Source: Gymnopilus junonius | Lineage: Eukaryota > Basidiomycota > Agaricomycetes > Agaricales > Galerinaceae | Assembly (NCBI GenBank): GCA_015501075.1 | Contig: JADNYJ010000167.1 | Location: forward strand, 18,109-82,108 | Reading direction: 5' to 3' | Length of the DNA: 64,000 nucleotides | Shown: positions 12,233-24,000 of the stretch, piece after piece | Position numbering within the stretch: position 1 is the stretch's first letter | How the letters are laid out: every line of letters begins with the position of its first letter | Program-made: the position numbers and the translations under genes | The notes under the pieces: generated by a model | What the model was told of the DNA's origin: nothing | The model's database searches: none | Seen by the model: only the letters and a program-made list of their open reading frames with translations

Positions 12233-12766
12233 ATGCCTGAGCTCATCATCATGTTCACCACAGACTTCTATCATCTGCAGGGATGCCTTGATGAATGCTT
12301 TCAAAATAGGTGTCTCACCACTGTTGCTGTGGCTTTCCATGTCATCTCAACTTCTCATGATGAGGAGTGCTTTCCTTTACTCTTCAATGGGTTCATTGAG
12401 GCTGTAGTGAGTGGTGTCCTTTTATTTCTTCCTATTTTGCCTTGTCTAAAGCCTTTGTAGCACAATCTTCAATGCACTAAGAGCATCTGCAAAGCACTCA
12501 ATGTCCTAGCCAGTATACCAGATTGCCATGCACTGCTTTTTCACAAAGCAGTTGAAGCCTCAATGCAAGTGCACATTGATTATTATGCAAGGGAGGAAGC
12601 ATTGGTTAACACCTATCTCATGATTTCCCCATGTCAGAGGGACATTCTTTGGTTCAATGCATGGTATTTCGAAGTTATTGCACATTGCTTCAGGCATGGG
12701 TCAGAGGAGAATCCAATCGAAATAAATGGTGATGAAGAAATGGGTATAGATGTTAATTTCCACTAG
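12233..12766 (+). CDS. Hypothetical protein remnant (unknown family)
   Basis: Two frames on the plus strand look like exons of one product: 12233-12405 approximately (MPELIIMFTTDFYHLQGCL, then AFHVISTSHDEECFPLLF) and about 12463-12766 (CKALNVLASIPDCHALLFHK, later MISPCQRDILWFNAWYF), ending at a stop at 12764-12766. The amino-acid composition is protein-like and the second part ends with an acidic tail (NGDEEMGIDVNFH). I do not recognise the family. Its position beside a gypsy element and within CpG-poor DNA suggests a repeat-associated protein. Exon limits are approximate and it could be a fragment. Confidence 0.35.
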
Positions 12767-12844
12767 GGAGGGTCGAAGATGAAAGGGGTATTAAATGATA
12801 TAGAGTGGAATGAAATTTCGTTTTAATGTTTTCTTTATCTCTGA

Positions 12845-15539
12845 GTGGATCTGAACGATGTGAGAAATAAGATAGAATGGTTATTGGTCTTCAGGATTGA
12901 AGTCAGGCTCTTCAAGATCAAAAGGATTACCAGTTTCATGAGTAATTTCCTCGAGGTCTTCTTCTTTAAGCTTCATTACTGGAATAGCATGAATATCCTG
13001 AGGGGAATAGGGTATCAAGCAAAATGCTGCAAAGCAAAGCTTTGAAATTGAGCCATCTAGTTCACCGAGAATCTAAGAACCTCCCTGAGTATGCCTTATT
13101 ATGACCATTGGTCCAAGGTACTGCAGTTTTGTCTTGCTGAGTGTGAATTCCTGACTAGCACTAATGTTCCAGGTTTAAAATCAAAGTTAACTATCTTGCT
13201 AGCATGAGTCTTTTCAAATTGTCAGACTGCTTGCCATCAAGATTTAAGGACTTGTTCCTTGACATGTAGTAGATCATTTGGGCACTTAAGTAGCATTTTT
13301 GCACATTCTGAAATAAGATCTGCAGTTGACATCATTTTATTGAGACCTGGTGCAAGGTAGGTTGCTTCTGCAAGGTCAAATGGTAACAGAGGTTTGACTC
13401 CATGAGCAAGGAAATAAGGTGAGTACCCAGTAGACTTGTTAATTGTAACATGCTCTGCCCAGAACACAGAAGGTGCAACATCTGGCCACTTTAATTTATC
13501 GCCATCTGCTGCTTTAATTAAAGCTTCCTGAACATCAAAATGCTGCCATTCAATTGGTCCTTGAGCTCTTGATTTGTAGGGTGATATTCTAATGTAATGG
13601 ATATGGAATTTCTCCACAAGATATTTGACTGCTTGGATGTACTGGGGTGCATTGTCCATGACTATTTCTTCGATAGCACCCCATCTGCAGAGTATTTGAT
13701 ATATGAAGTTTGAAATTCCACATTGATTTTCATTTTTGAGCATGCACTATTCCAGGTAAGTGGTGAGTGAGCATCTTCCATGTACAATATAATGATACCC
13801 TTTTGCTTTGGGCATGAGCATGGTGTCGATGTAGATTTTTCAAAATAATCCAGATGGACTTGGTACAGTTGGAGGTATGACAATTTTCTTCAATAGTTAA
13901 AGCTGACATTCATGACAGGTTCTTATGTACCACTTGAGGTTGTCTTTGAGATAAGGCCACCAGAATCGTTCAAGGAGGCAGAGACAGACAGTATAGATCC
14001 CTTTATGGCCCAAGTCATCATGTGCTTGTTTAATTAAAGCTAACCATTTTATTTCAGGAATAACAAGCTTATGTCTCCCTTGAGGATCTTTCTTCCATAA
14101 TTGTTCATTTGCTAGAAAGAAAAGTGTCACATATCGAATGAAGCACTTGAATTCTTTGCCTGGTAAGTTGATAGATGCTTCTGGATTGCGAAGGAATTTA
14201 ATAATGTCTTTGAGCTGCTTGTCTTTAGCTTGGGCTCTTTCATGTCACAGAATGATATCTCATTCGAGTTAAAACTGCTGATAAAATTTGAAGGTAAGAG
14301 GTATTGGGATTTTGGGTATGGAATGGTAATATATTTGCTTGATTTATGAGCACTTGACTTGACTAGACTGTGTGCTAATTTGTATTTGGAGGGTGTGATC
14401 CATTTAGGACTTCTATTGTGAAAGAGTAAGATTCATCAATCCAATCATCCATGTCATTGCATTCATCTGGGTCTTCAGGCACTTTAGGCCTTCTGGATAA
14501 TCCATCTGCAGGTGCGTGGTCCTTTCCAGGTACATGCCAAGCTTGAAGCTAAACAATAAAATTCCAGCAATCCAATGATTCATAGCAATGCTTGGTGGAT
14601 GTCAGGGTTGTTAATCATTCCTTTAATGTACTTCGCATCAACTTCAATGGTTAAATTTTCCACACCAATGATATAGACTTTACATGCTTTGAGAGCTCGG
14701 AATAGTCCATATAATTCAATTTTTGCTGTGAGTATCATTTCTCTTTCATTCCAGGTTATAGAACCATATCTGGATGGATAGCGATGTCCATCGTTCCCCA
14801 TTGTGATAACCAGAAGCCAACAGCCATCCATGATGAGTCCACAGCTAGAATAACCTCATTTTTCGAGGTATAATCAATGGCTGAATAGCTGGGCACTCTT
14901 CTGTGAGCAACTTTAATTTTTCATGGATAAATGCTGATCTGGTCCGAAATAAATTCAATGTTCTTGCATGTGAGGTCCACTAATGGTTTAGCATGCATAG
15001 CAAAATTCTTGATAAGATCTGAATTGTTCCTAAGGTTCCTAGGAATCCTCATACTCAGTGAGATTTCTGGGAATGCCAGTCTAGGATTTCTGGACATGAT
15101 TTCCTCAGTATGGCCTTCAAGGTGCACCTGTGTCCACTATGACTGCTGAGTTGACACATAAGAATGATTGGCTGCTGAGAATGTTCCTCCAGCATGCTTA
15201 ATTGTTGAATGACTCAGTTGACATTTTGTAAGTGCTCCAAACAAATCTCTGGATCCCTGAATTCCCGGAATTGTTTCGTAACTACCATCTTCTAATTGAT
15301 ATCTTGAGGTAGGTCCTTTAACTGGAATATCATCAACAAAAGGAATCATTACATGTGGTATTTCTCTTGAAGGAGAAGTAGTATCTCCATGGAATATTTG
15401 CATGACTTGTGTATCCCATTGGATAGAGGTAAGCGGAATGTTCCTAATGGTGTCTGAAATGTTGTTAAATCTCTAGATTCAATAGCCAATTTCTCTGGTC
15501 AATCCAACCAAGAGATCAAATACAGCATAACAGCCATGG
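12845..15539 (-). pseudogene. Ty3/gypsy retrotransposon pol remnant (RT, RNase H, integrase)
   Basis: Read on the minus strand, the order is reverse transcriptase, RNase H, integrase and a C-terminal tail, which is the Ty3/gypsy order. RT signatures are SRDLTTFQTPLGTFRL near 15480-15440 and the catalytic box MIPFVDDIPVKGP near 15345-15305. RNase H shows YGSITWNERE and IEVDAKYIKGMINNPDI (14831-14580). Integrase shows the zinc box HDDLGHKG with CHEC (14060-13915) and the core VMDNAPQY with GPIEWQHFDVQEAL (13660-13530). The tail DFKPGTLVLVRNS and LGPMVIIRHTQGG follows near 13180-13070. Stops and frameshifts interrupt it throughout, the N-terminal half of RT, protease and gag are missing, and the left end of RT stops exactly at the LTR-like repeat starting at 15540. 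It is dead. Confidence 0.88.
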
Positions 15540-16870
15540 TGACAAGCTAGGTAGTTTGGAGGTATGAAAATGAAATAAATTGCTTTTATTTAACCCAACA
15601 AATAACCTTGACTTGTGTAAGTTCTGGGAGTGTTAAGTATCAATGTCTTTTAATTCAGTTCGCTTTTATGAGGTTTACAATGAATTGTAGGGGCTTTTAG
15701 ATAAAGGATTGCTTTAATTGACTTTCTGTCTTAGAACTTCTCTAAACTTTGAATTCTCTCTTCTTGAGATAAAACTAGACTCTGGCTATGATTCTGGACT
15801 AAAAGACTTTGTACTTTTGTAGCTGAGTGATGCTCTGTCTACTCCCAACTACTCAACTAGGTCCTAACTTGTATAAAGCCTTTGCTTAATTTATCTCTAT
15901 TCTAAGCTCAATTCTTAGGTTTGTCTGAAGCTTTATGCACTTTTATATCAATCAAATGTCTTTCTTTTACCTAGTTTAGAAGCCAGACACTTGATTGTAT
16001 TGCTACAACTCGAGGGGTGCAGTCTGCTTGCTTTTCTACACTAATTCTACTGGCTTATATACTGTTTTCTGGGTGTCTTACTAAAGCTACATTAATAAGT
16101 GCTGTGTAATTAATTATCTCATCATTGGTCTGCTTCAGAGTGAAGGGAATTATGCCATTGGCAGGGCATATTCATCAAGGGCTGAATATTTAATGCATTG
16201 CCATTTAAGGCATTTTATCAGATTAATATTCCTGCTGTTGCAATCTTGCAATGGCTGGTACATTATAGCATCTTTAATATTTTATCTGCATTGCAGAGGA
16301 CTTGTCTGAGTCCTCAGGGGATGGCTAATGTGTCTGGGATAGGTGTAAACTTATTAGTTTTATGAGGTAGCATGAGGGGACAAGCATCTTTGCTTCACAT
16401 CTTCATATTACTAAAAATAGCACCCGCTCCGATGTCGATCATTGTGGATCATTTCATTTCCGGTTACATTCCTCCAGATGGTAAAAATAGATTACACCAC
16501 TTCGGAGTGATTGACTTGCTTTGGCTGCCATTCTGCATTCTATATCGGGTCAAAAGGCTTTTCCCATTGTCTGTGCACGTCTTCGCGCTCCCTTGGTATT
16601 AATTTTAAATAACTCAAGGCCCCTACTAGTGTGTAAGGACTGTAGTAATCTGCTTTTATATCTTATAATAAATGATTAATGATTACTGGGTTATCACAAT
16701 CATTGTATCTTCTGATATTAAGCTTTTAAATGTTTTAATGTGGTTTTCTCGAGTATATTTGGGATGTCTAAGATTGGGAAGGCTGTCAACAACCTATATT
16801 AATTTATAGAGATGGCCAAAAATAATGAGGATGGCCCATTTTCACACATAACCATGTAACAGTCTCATCA
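15540..16870 (+). repeat. LTR-like dispersed repeat, copy 1 (deleted form)
   Basis: This block matches 34493-36547 in the same orientation at roughly 93-95% over the parts I compared by eye. It starts TGACAAGCTAGGTAGTTTGG and ends CCATGTAACAGTCTCATCA, so it has TG...CA ends and a short inverted terminus (TGAYAAG / CTCATCA). The five bases CATGG occur at 15535-15539 and at 16872-16876, which may be a target-site duplication offset by one base. Relative to copy 2 it lacks about 565 bases (junction near 16513) and lacks the 149-bp MITE, preserving that MITE's empty site near 16409. An LTR is the likeliest nature but no matching internal region has been identified. Confidence 0.7.
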
Positions 16871-17380
16871 GCATGGTGCCAGCTCAGCAGCAGTGATGCC
16901 CGAGCCTGGTAATGGCATGGCAACTGCTCATGAGGTGGGGCCAATGGAGATAGAGAAAGAGAGGAGGTTGTGGTGAAGGTGGGAGCAGGGGTTTATGATA
17001 ATAGCAAGTTGTAGTAGGTGGCAGAGAGTATGAGGCATGGGTATGTGAGTAGAAGGGATGTCTTTGGGTGTTTGGTTTTCTACTGGTAGATGGTTAGTAT
17101 TCATATATCAAGAAGGGGTCGGAGGGCTTACCAGTAGTATACTGTCATGACAGAGTGGCAGCTGGCCACTCAGCACAACAGCGATTCCATCAGGCCTGCC
17201 TTCCAGAAGGCTGGCACTGCAGCGTCGAGCGTCCATGGGCCTATCCGCCACTATAGACAATAATGTCGCATTGTACACTTTGGTGACAAAGATGGCCAGG
17301 ATGAGATGAATGAGGTTGACAGAGAGTTTCATTGTTGAAGTGGCAGAGTGAGCGAACAGGACTTGTGTATCAGTTCTGAC
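16871..17380. other. Unassigned sequence left of the hAT-like element
   Basis: A 103-codon minus-strand frame (17108-17419) begins with a hydrophobic stretch, but it crosses into the mobile element at 17381, so its annotated end is artificial. G-rich simple sequence (AGAGAGGAGG, GTGGTGAAGGTGG) occupies 16940-17000. No gene is supported. Confidence 0.35.
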
Positions 17381-18134
17381 TAAGGCTCCAACCATATAGT
17401 ATACGTATAGGGTCGACAACTTAAATATACGGATACAGTTGTTTAGTGTATATTTACTGTATATATACGGTTATACGGCTAGTTGTATACGGTTCCAAAA
17501 AAGAAATAAAAATATTTTTTCTATTTACGAAAAACAGAGTTCTACGGCCGCCTATGGGTCAATCCTTCTTGCCTGACATGCTCCTATGCTTTTTGCGAGG
17601 TGCTGTAAGCTCGTCCGGGTCTCTCCAGTTGAAAAGGCCACTCCGAATCCACACCTTTGCTAATAATGCCTCCCGAATAGTCTTGTCGCGCATTGATAAT
17701 GAATGGCAAGCAATTTGAAATTCAGTGATGCAGTGATCGGCATTGCAACTCAGGGGGGAGGGGTTAAAACAGCAGTTCATGGAGGAAAGCACAGATATAT
17801 TGGGTTGTAGTGAGGTATAACGATGAAATGAATGGAAAAGGGATATCACGAAGGGCAGATCAGCCCACAGCGTACGCGTTGAAAGCCTTTGCTGGTGTTG
17901 TAGATGGTTGAAGTAAGAGATTGTGGAGTCACGAACCGTGACATCAGCATTTATAAGCAATGCCGAGGGTGCCGGGTAAGCCACCTGAGCCTAACCGTAT
18001 AACTGTACAGTATACTGTATATTTACTGTATACTGGGATTTCTCGATGGGGGTCTATACATATACGTATACGTATACAGTATTAACCGTATATATACGGT
18101 AGGTATATAGTACGGTTGGAGCCTTAGTTCTGAC
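17373..18134. mobile_element. 746-bp hAT-like non-autonomous element with 8-bp target-site duplication
   Basis: The element spans 17381-18126. It starts TAAGGCTCCAACCATATAG and ends with the inverted counterpart CTATATAGTACGGTTGGAGCCTTA-type terminus (13 bases identical, then imperfect). It is flanked by GTTCTGAC at 17373-17380 and again at 18127-18134, a perfect 8-bp duplication as produced by hAT transposases. Subterminal regions carry repeated TATACGG/CCGTATA and GTATATATAC motifs on both sides, as expected for transposase-binding sites. The centre includes a 141-codon minus-strand frame without a transposase motif, so the copy is non-autonomous. Confidence 0.9.
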
Positions 18135-19019
18135 TGAAGTGGTTTGCGATGAAGACACTTTATTATATAGTTGAAATGTGGTGCTTAATTCCTTACTTTG
18201 GGCTCTGCGTTGGCCTATGTTCTGGGCTGCTATGTCGATGGAAGCGGTTATTGCTTCGCCAAATTTGGTGCTTTCGATTCCGTTTTGGGTAGTCAGTTTT
18301 CTGAGGATCCCTTACCTGGTTTGTCGAATTATGATCCAGACTCTCCTAGGGTAATTTTAGAGCCTGGATGCACAAATCACCACTTCCCAAGCTTGAAGCA
18401 TGCCCCAAGGCATAAGCAGCTGAAGACAAGAAGCCCCATCCTGAGTCCAGTGCTGGAAAGAAGACTGAGCTAATGTGTCGACTAGGTCATGGCTCAACCC
18501 AGTGATTGTGACTTCGAACGCTCGCTAGCTTCTCGGTTGATACACCTATCGCTTCATGCATATGCCTTCAAGAGAACAGGACAGCTGAGTCCTGCAGTCC
18601 TGAGGCTGCATTGCTTCAAGCTTGAACCATACCTATGTAAGACTGAGCTTGACAAGCAACCGAGAAAAAAAAAAAAAAAAAAATTCAACTGGAATCATAT
18701 CTAAAGTAAAGTACAACCAATCCTTCCAAAATGCAAACGATGACAGTAAATACGACTTAACACGACTCAACTCTAGAAAGTACGTACTACTCCTTCAGTC
18801 GGGTATACGCTACTCGCCTGTAGGCATCTTGAACTTGACTCGACAGTTACAGAAGGGCGAAATGAAGAAGACAAGGGAAGACAAGACGACAAAAGTTGGA
18901 AACGTCAGGCCAGGCCAGATCCTCTAATCAAAGCCACGCAATGCCAAGGACCTGCTGAAGTGGCTTAAGTAAAGAGCACAGAGATGACCAGGCTGTACTG
19001 ATGACAAAGAACAAGCACG
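18135..19019. other. Unassigned sequence with a poly-A tract
   Basis: A plus-strand frame at 18198-18473 (GSALAYVLGCYVDGSGYCFAK) has no recognised family. A run of about 19 A residues lies at 18665-18683. This could be the tail of a retroposed sequence, since no other simple reason for it is visible, but no element could be defined. Confidence 0.35.
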
Positions 19020-20303
19020 CTAAAAAGCCTCGATATCCGTGCGGCGCACCAGAGCATGATACAAGACGTCCGAATTTCCGTGTGGTGCCAGGACGCCAGT
19101 AGTCTCGAGATCACATAGTACCTCGTCGATATACTCGCCCGCGCCAGAGAGATGTGCCACACGCGCGCATGCTGCATGAAGCGCAAGATAGCGAGGGTCT
19201 GGCACCGGCAAACGTTCTTCATCTGGCGTTGTAAAAACAATATCTCGCGAGAAGCCCGCGATCACGCCTTCGTCTGTAGTCGCTATGCGATAGTGGTGAG
19301 GCGGATCCTGTGAGAAGGACCAGTTTTCGGAAATGCACTGGCAAGTCAAGGATGCTACTCACGTCCTCCTTTCTTTCAAACCATATGGTGAGGTCGTCAA
19401 AGAGCTCGTGAATCGCAGCGTCCATAGTCATAACATTTTGCAGGCGATGTAGGCCAGGTCCGTTCAGCTCTTCAATAGAACGTATCTGACCAAATCGCAA
19501 CAGAACTGCGTGGGCGGATGCGGCGTAAACACTCTAGACTGCACATTAACGTCGGCGGCGTGTGATAAATAAACCACGGACACATACCTTACTTCTGTCC
19601 TGCATATCCTCGTTAGTAGAACGATCGAAGATGTGGGCCAGATGGGTCTTCGTCACATATTCGTTTGGTTGATTAGTGGTCCAACCTTTTTTCTTGGATG
19701 TAATGTCAACCCTCTTGGAAACGACGCAGCGGTAATTATCACGAATCAGGGCCTAAAACGAGTAAGACGATTGTTGAGAGCCAAAAAAATATGTATATGA
19801 CACGCACTTGCTCCTTCGCGTCTACATGACTACTCGGAGTCTTTAATAACAACTCTGCCAGCCGATCCCTCTGGAAGTCAAACGAAGGTGCAGAAGGATG
19901 GCTTCGAGGAGTAGGCGTATGGCCTTTGGTCCTTCGGACTAAAATACAACATCAGTCCAGTCGCAACCAGCAAATCAGAGAAGCTAAGTCAAGTGGGGAC
20001 AGACATACAGATTCGCAGAAGATGGTCGCTGTAGAGTTGCGCTAGTTGCTGTAGCTCAACAGCATTTCTGCAGCGATATGTCTCCCACGCAAAGTCGGCA
20101 CGGCCTACGTTTGTCGTGGCTTCGATCAACATGTATCCGAGAAATCGTGCGCAGATTAAGATAGGGAGGCGGACGTCGAGGGCTTTGGTGACCTGGTCGT
20201 GCTTTGCTTCGAGATTCAAGCATTTATCATACGCCTTTTCAATTATGGCGTTCGTGACGAATGGGTTCGGTCGCGGGAGGGGTCCAGGCTGTACATCGCT
20301 CAT
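19020..20303 (-). CDS. HNH-endonuclease domain protein (fungal HNH_2-like family)
   Basis: Five exons join in frame on the minus strand: 20303-20009, 19938-19808, 19752-19588, 19533-19363 and 19307-19020, giving 349 residues. The N-terminal third is helical and variable. The HNH region reads ALIRDNYRCVVSKRVDI, then YVTKTHLAHIFDRSTNED, then LHRLQNVMTMDAAIHELFDD followed by LTIWFE. This supplies the His pair and the Asn/His positions of the beta-beta-alpha-metal fold, in the arrangement common to large basidiomycete families. The C-terminal part (YLALHAACARVAHLSGAGEY) is the usual helical tail. The fourth exon needs the acceptor TCTAG at 19534-19538, because the nearer upstream acceptor would bring in a stop. 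No damage is seen and CpG is frequent, in contrast to its flanks. The function in fungi is unknown; the nuclease activity is inferred. Confidence 0.82.
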
Positions 20304-20474
20304 GGTTGCCTGAGAGTAATGGTGAGAGTCAGAGGTTTGGGTTCGCCGTGACCTCTTCTCATTGTCACTCCATCGTTAGTCTGTCACGCTGATGTCATGT
20401 GAACATATGATCGGCTCTCGTGCTGATTGTGCCACATCAGGGAAAACCTCAGTTCCAGATTTGTTCTGATTAGC

Positions 20475-20693
20475 ATACACTGCTGGCACCAACCTCTGTT
20501 TCTTTGGGAAACAGCATGAAAGAAACACGTCACCTGATTTCTTTTAGGTGTTTCTCCAGAAACCAGCATTCGGCCTTGCCTAATTTGGTATGGCCGACCG
20601 GTGTTTCTCAAGAAAACAGGGGAAAAAAAGTCATATGACGTGTTTCCTAGGTACTGTTTCCTCAAGAAACACTACTCAGTGCCAGCAGTGATA
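20475..20693. mobile_element. 213-bp palindromic MITE
   Basis: The element spans 20478-20690. The left end reads CACTGCTGGCACC and then TGTTTCTTTGGGAAACAG; the right end is the inverted match (CTGTTTCCTCAAGAAAC, then GTGCCAGCAGTG). A second internal inverted pair is GAAACACGTCA near 20522 and TGACGTGTTTC near 20636. The bases ATA flank both ends (20475-20477 and 20691-20693), a possible 3-bp target duplication. Repeated GTGTTTCT-type motifs fill the interior. It has no coding capacity and its superfamily is not certain. Confidence 0.75.
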
Positions 20694-21062
20694 CACGGCC
20701 AATGGTTCAAATGCAGGTCACTTCCAGTAATGCTACATGCAGGTGACCTGTCAACTGACCTGCAAGCGGAGCGTGAATCTACCTAGAAGCTTCTCACGTA
20801 CTCAAACCATGGGTTGCCAGCAACCACCACCTGCACATTGCCTATGCGGTGTGCCAGTACACTCCCTGTATATCTGCTTGTACTCTGCCCACAGTCACTC
20901 TTTCCCAGCATATCTCTGGCCTCCGTGCATTTCCCGTCCTTCTTGCCTGTACTATTTATTTGCCATGGCCCTATCACTCCAGAACGTGAGTAGATAGCAC
21001 CAAAATATATTAACAGGTCGTTTATCTCTGGATCATTCAGACTTCATAAGGCTGAGAAATCT
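20694..21062. other. Spacer before the CACTA-like transposase
   Basis: A plus-strand frame at 20737-20997 is Cys-rich at one end but lacks a family pattern. The region may hold the promoter of the transposase pseudogene that follows. Confidence 0.35.
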
Positions 21063-24000
21063 GTGGCTTGCCTTCACTGCACTGAAGCATCAAACACTTT
21101 GATGTCTCTCCCTACAGCAGTTTTGCATGAACAGTCTGGAAGGCATGCAAGAGCCGTGGAACGGTATATCAGTGAGATGAATCAAGTAAACCAAGATGTT
21201 CTGGCAAAATCACATTCTATATCACTTCTTGCACCTCCTGCTCACTCACGAGCACCCTTTTCATTAATCCGACACCCTCGCTGGCCCTAAGCCTCACTCA
21301 GATCCCTTTTTGGACTCACTCCTTGATAAAGCTGAAAACCCACCTTCGATAAATCCCAGGGCTCATCCAGCTGTATGGCTGCCTTCCTCTCCTGCAAATC
21401 ATGAAGACAATGACATGCGATGGTCCAGTATGATCTTATGGAGCACCACTCATTCTCTGCACCTACACTGCCAGAGTCGATGACACATACCCAAGAAGCC
21501 ATCTTGGCCGCTGTGAATAATGCACTTGATTCGATGATGGCCACTGGTTCACAGAACAGCTCTACCGATGACCTGTTGCTGGTGATGTAACTGAGGAACC
21601 AGTTGTTCCTCCATATGTACAGACGATGAGCCTACTTTAACAAGTCCATATTTTCGGCTGGTTCAAGATCGATACTGATAAATGACTCTTTCACAGGTGC
21701 AGCATCCTCAACTCGATCGCGAGGGAAAGGGAAGATGGGTGATGGCATCTGGAAGCCTTGGCCAGACTGCATCATTAGCATATCTGTAAATATTGTTTTT
21801 CATCACCACTAATACTTCAAAATAGTCCTGCACGCTTCAAATTGCATTGCATCTTCCCCATTCTGTTATGTCTGATGCCGATACTGAGACTCTTCTGTGG
21901 ATCCTTAAAAGTAATGATGTTTTGAATGTCCCTTCCCTATACCAGATGAAAAGCATTGCAAGTGTGCTCCAGAATATATGTGGTTTAAAAATTGTATGAC
22001 ACCTTGGCTCCTTGGGCATACATATTATGTCTTGCATCCTTCGTCGCACATGGCACTGGTATTTATTATTTCTTGCATTCATTGATTTTGTCTGAGAACC
22101 AGGATAGGATTTCTCTAACCCCTTATATGTGCATCTCTTGACTTCTATCCCGAAGATGCTGGAAACACCCTTAGAAAAACGTCGCAAGCAAAATGTTGGT
22201 TGCGTGAAGCTGATCCTCACCTACTGACACCAATGTACAGAATTGATCAGCAGGATTTTTACATTTTTGAGCCAACGGTTATACAGAACAATCAATTATG
22301 TATGCCCACTCAATTCTTTCTAAAAGATGCCCAAATGTGTTTCGAGGCTTGGCCAATGCATACAGAAATCATTGCAGGCAGATGTGGCTGGGTTGTTGAG
22401 CAAGGTGATGCATTTGTCGAACGTGCTAGTTCTCTCGTTCTCTCAGGGCCTAGTGTTATTGGAGGCGCTTACCTTGGTAATAATTTACCCCCTGCAGTGG
22501 AGCTACATGGTCAATCATGGCAGTTCATTCACCAATGTCATTGACTAATTTTCTTTGACAGGTTACCGCAAAGTTCAGGATGCACCGGTCGAGGATTGGC
22601 CACACGAATTATTAAATCAATGGAGGAAAAAAGCTAATGGTAAGCGCATAGTGTCATATCCAATGTGGCTCTACTGTGATGACACATCGGGCAATCGATC
22701 CAAGAAATGGAATGAACACAATAGCTTTCTTATGGTCACTGCTGGTTTGCCACGAGAAGAAGGTTATCAAGAATGAAATATACACTTTCTTTGCACCTCC
22801 AACGCTGCTCCTCCTATGGAAATATTGGAGGGAATTGTTGAGGATATTGAGTGCATAACAAATTGTATTATGGGGTATACTTTCTTATCTATGCAACAGG
22901 AAATGCCAGGAGGATGGTGTATGGGTCTATGATTGCATTGAGAAGGAAATGGTACTAGTCATCATCTGGGTATTGGCACTTCTCGGCGACAATCCAATGC
23001 AAAGTGAATTTGCATGCCATGCTGGCCTACGTGCCAAGTTTTTCTGTCATATTTGTTGGGTTAAAGGCAAGGATGGTAATGATATGGAGGAAATCGAAAA
23101 GATGGCTGGAAAATCGGAAACATTTCCTGTCATGGTTGATCGTATTAGTCATTTTATGAAGGTTTGACTGTTGTATTTCTTCTTGAGTTTCATATACTGT
23201 ACCATTTCAATCAATTTGGCAGGCCCCATGACACGTGACGCACCTGCCGAAATTTTGATTTTGGTGCCTTGGGAAACCTGCCATGACACAAATTTTTTTT
23301 CGGCAGGTGTTGAAGCAGCAGGAGGGAACAATGACATACATGGTGAGAGGATTCCTACAAAATTATTTGTTTCCAGGCTCGAATGGCCAAAACCACATCA
23401 AATTTGCACCGGGGGAAATTTTCCGATTTTTTCCCTATTTTTGGCCGATTTTTGAAATTACGACCTCCAAAATGGTTTCGGCATCTACACAAAATTGCCA
23501 TGACAACCATGACATTTCGGCGATTTTGAAGGGCCTGTGATGCATGACTGCCGAATTGAATGAAATGATACAGTACTGAGTAAGATATCCAGGTTGGATG
23601 TGCTTGCATACCATTAGAAATGCAGCATTCTTCCAAAGAAATGTTTGAAAATGTTGTTCAGTTGGAACCTCAAGTGCAGAACCAAGAGATTCACACTCAA
23701 ACTGGCATGAAAGATACCTTTCTTCAGAGCTTTATTGACAAGATTGAGAGGGCACGTAAGAGTCTCGGTGGTGGTCATAATTGAGCTGAAGAAATCACAC
23801 ACAACCTTTTAAAGAAAATGCCGACCAATGTGTACAACCCAATATGGAGGCTAAAAAGGTAGGCCTAGTCTGTTTTTCATCTCAATTTTATTGCTCAGAC
23901 ATCCTAAAGATGTCAATCTGCACTCGATACTCCTGTCGAAATTCTGCATGTAATACTCTTAGGATTCGTAAAGTATTTTTGGTGGGATGCTATTGAGCAC

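Noticed and set aside
17559..17984. 141-codon minus-strand frame inside the hAT-like element as a transposase
   Set aside because: It has none of the hAT core motifs and is far too short for a transposase.
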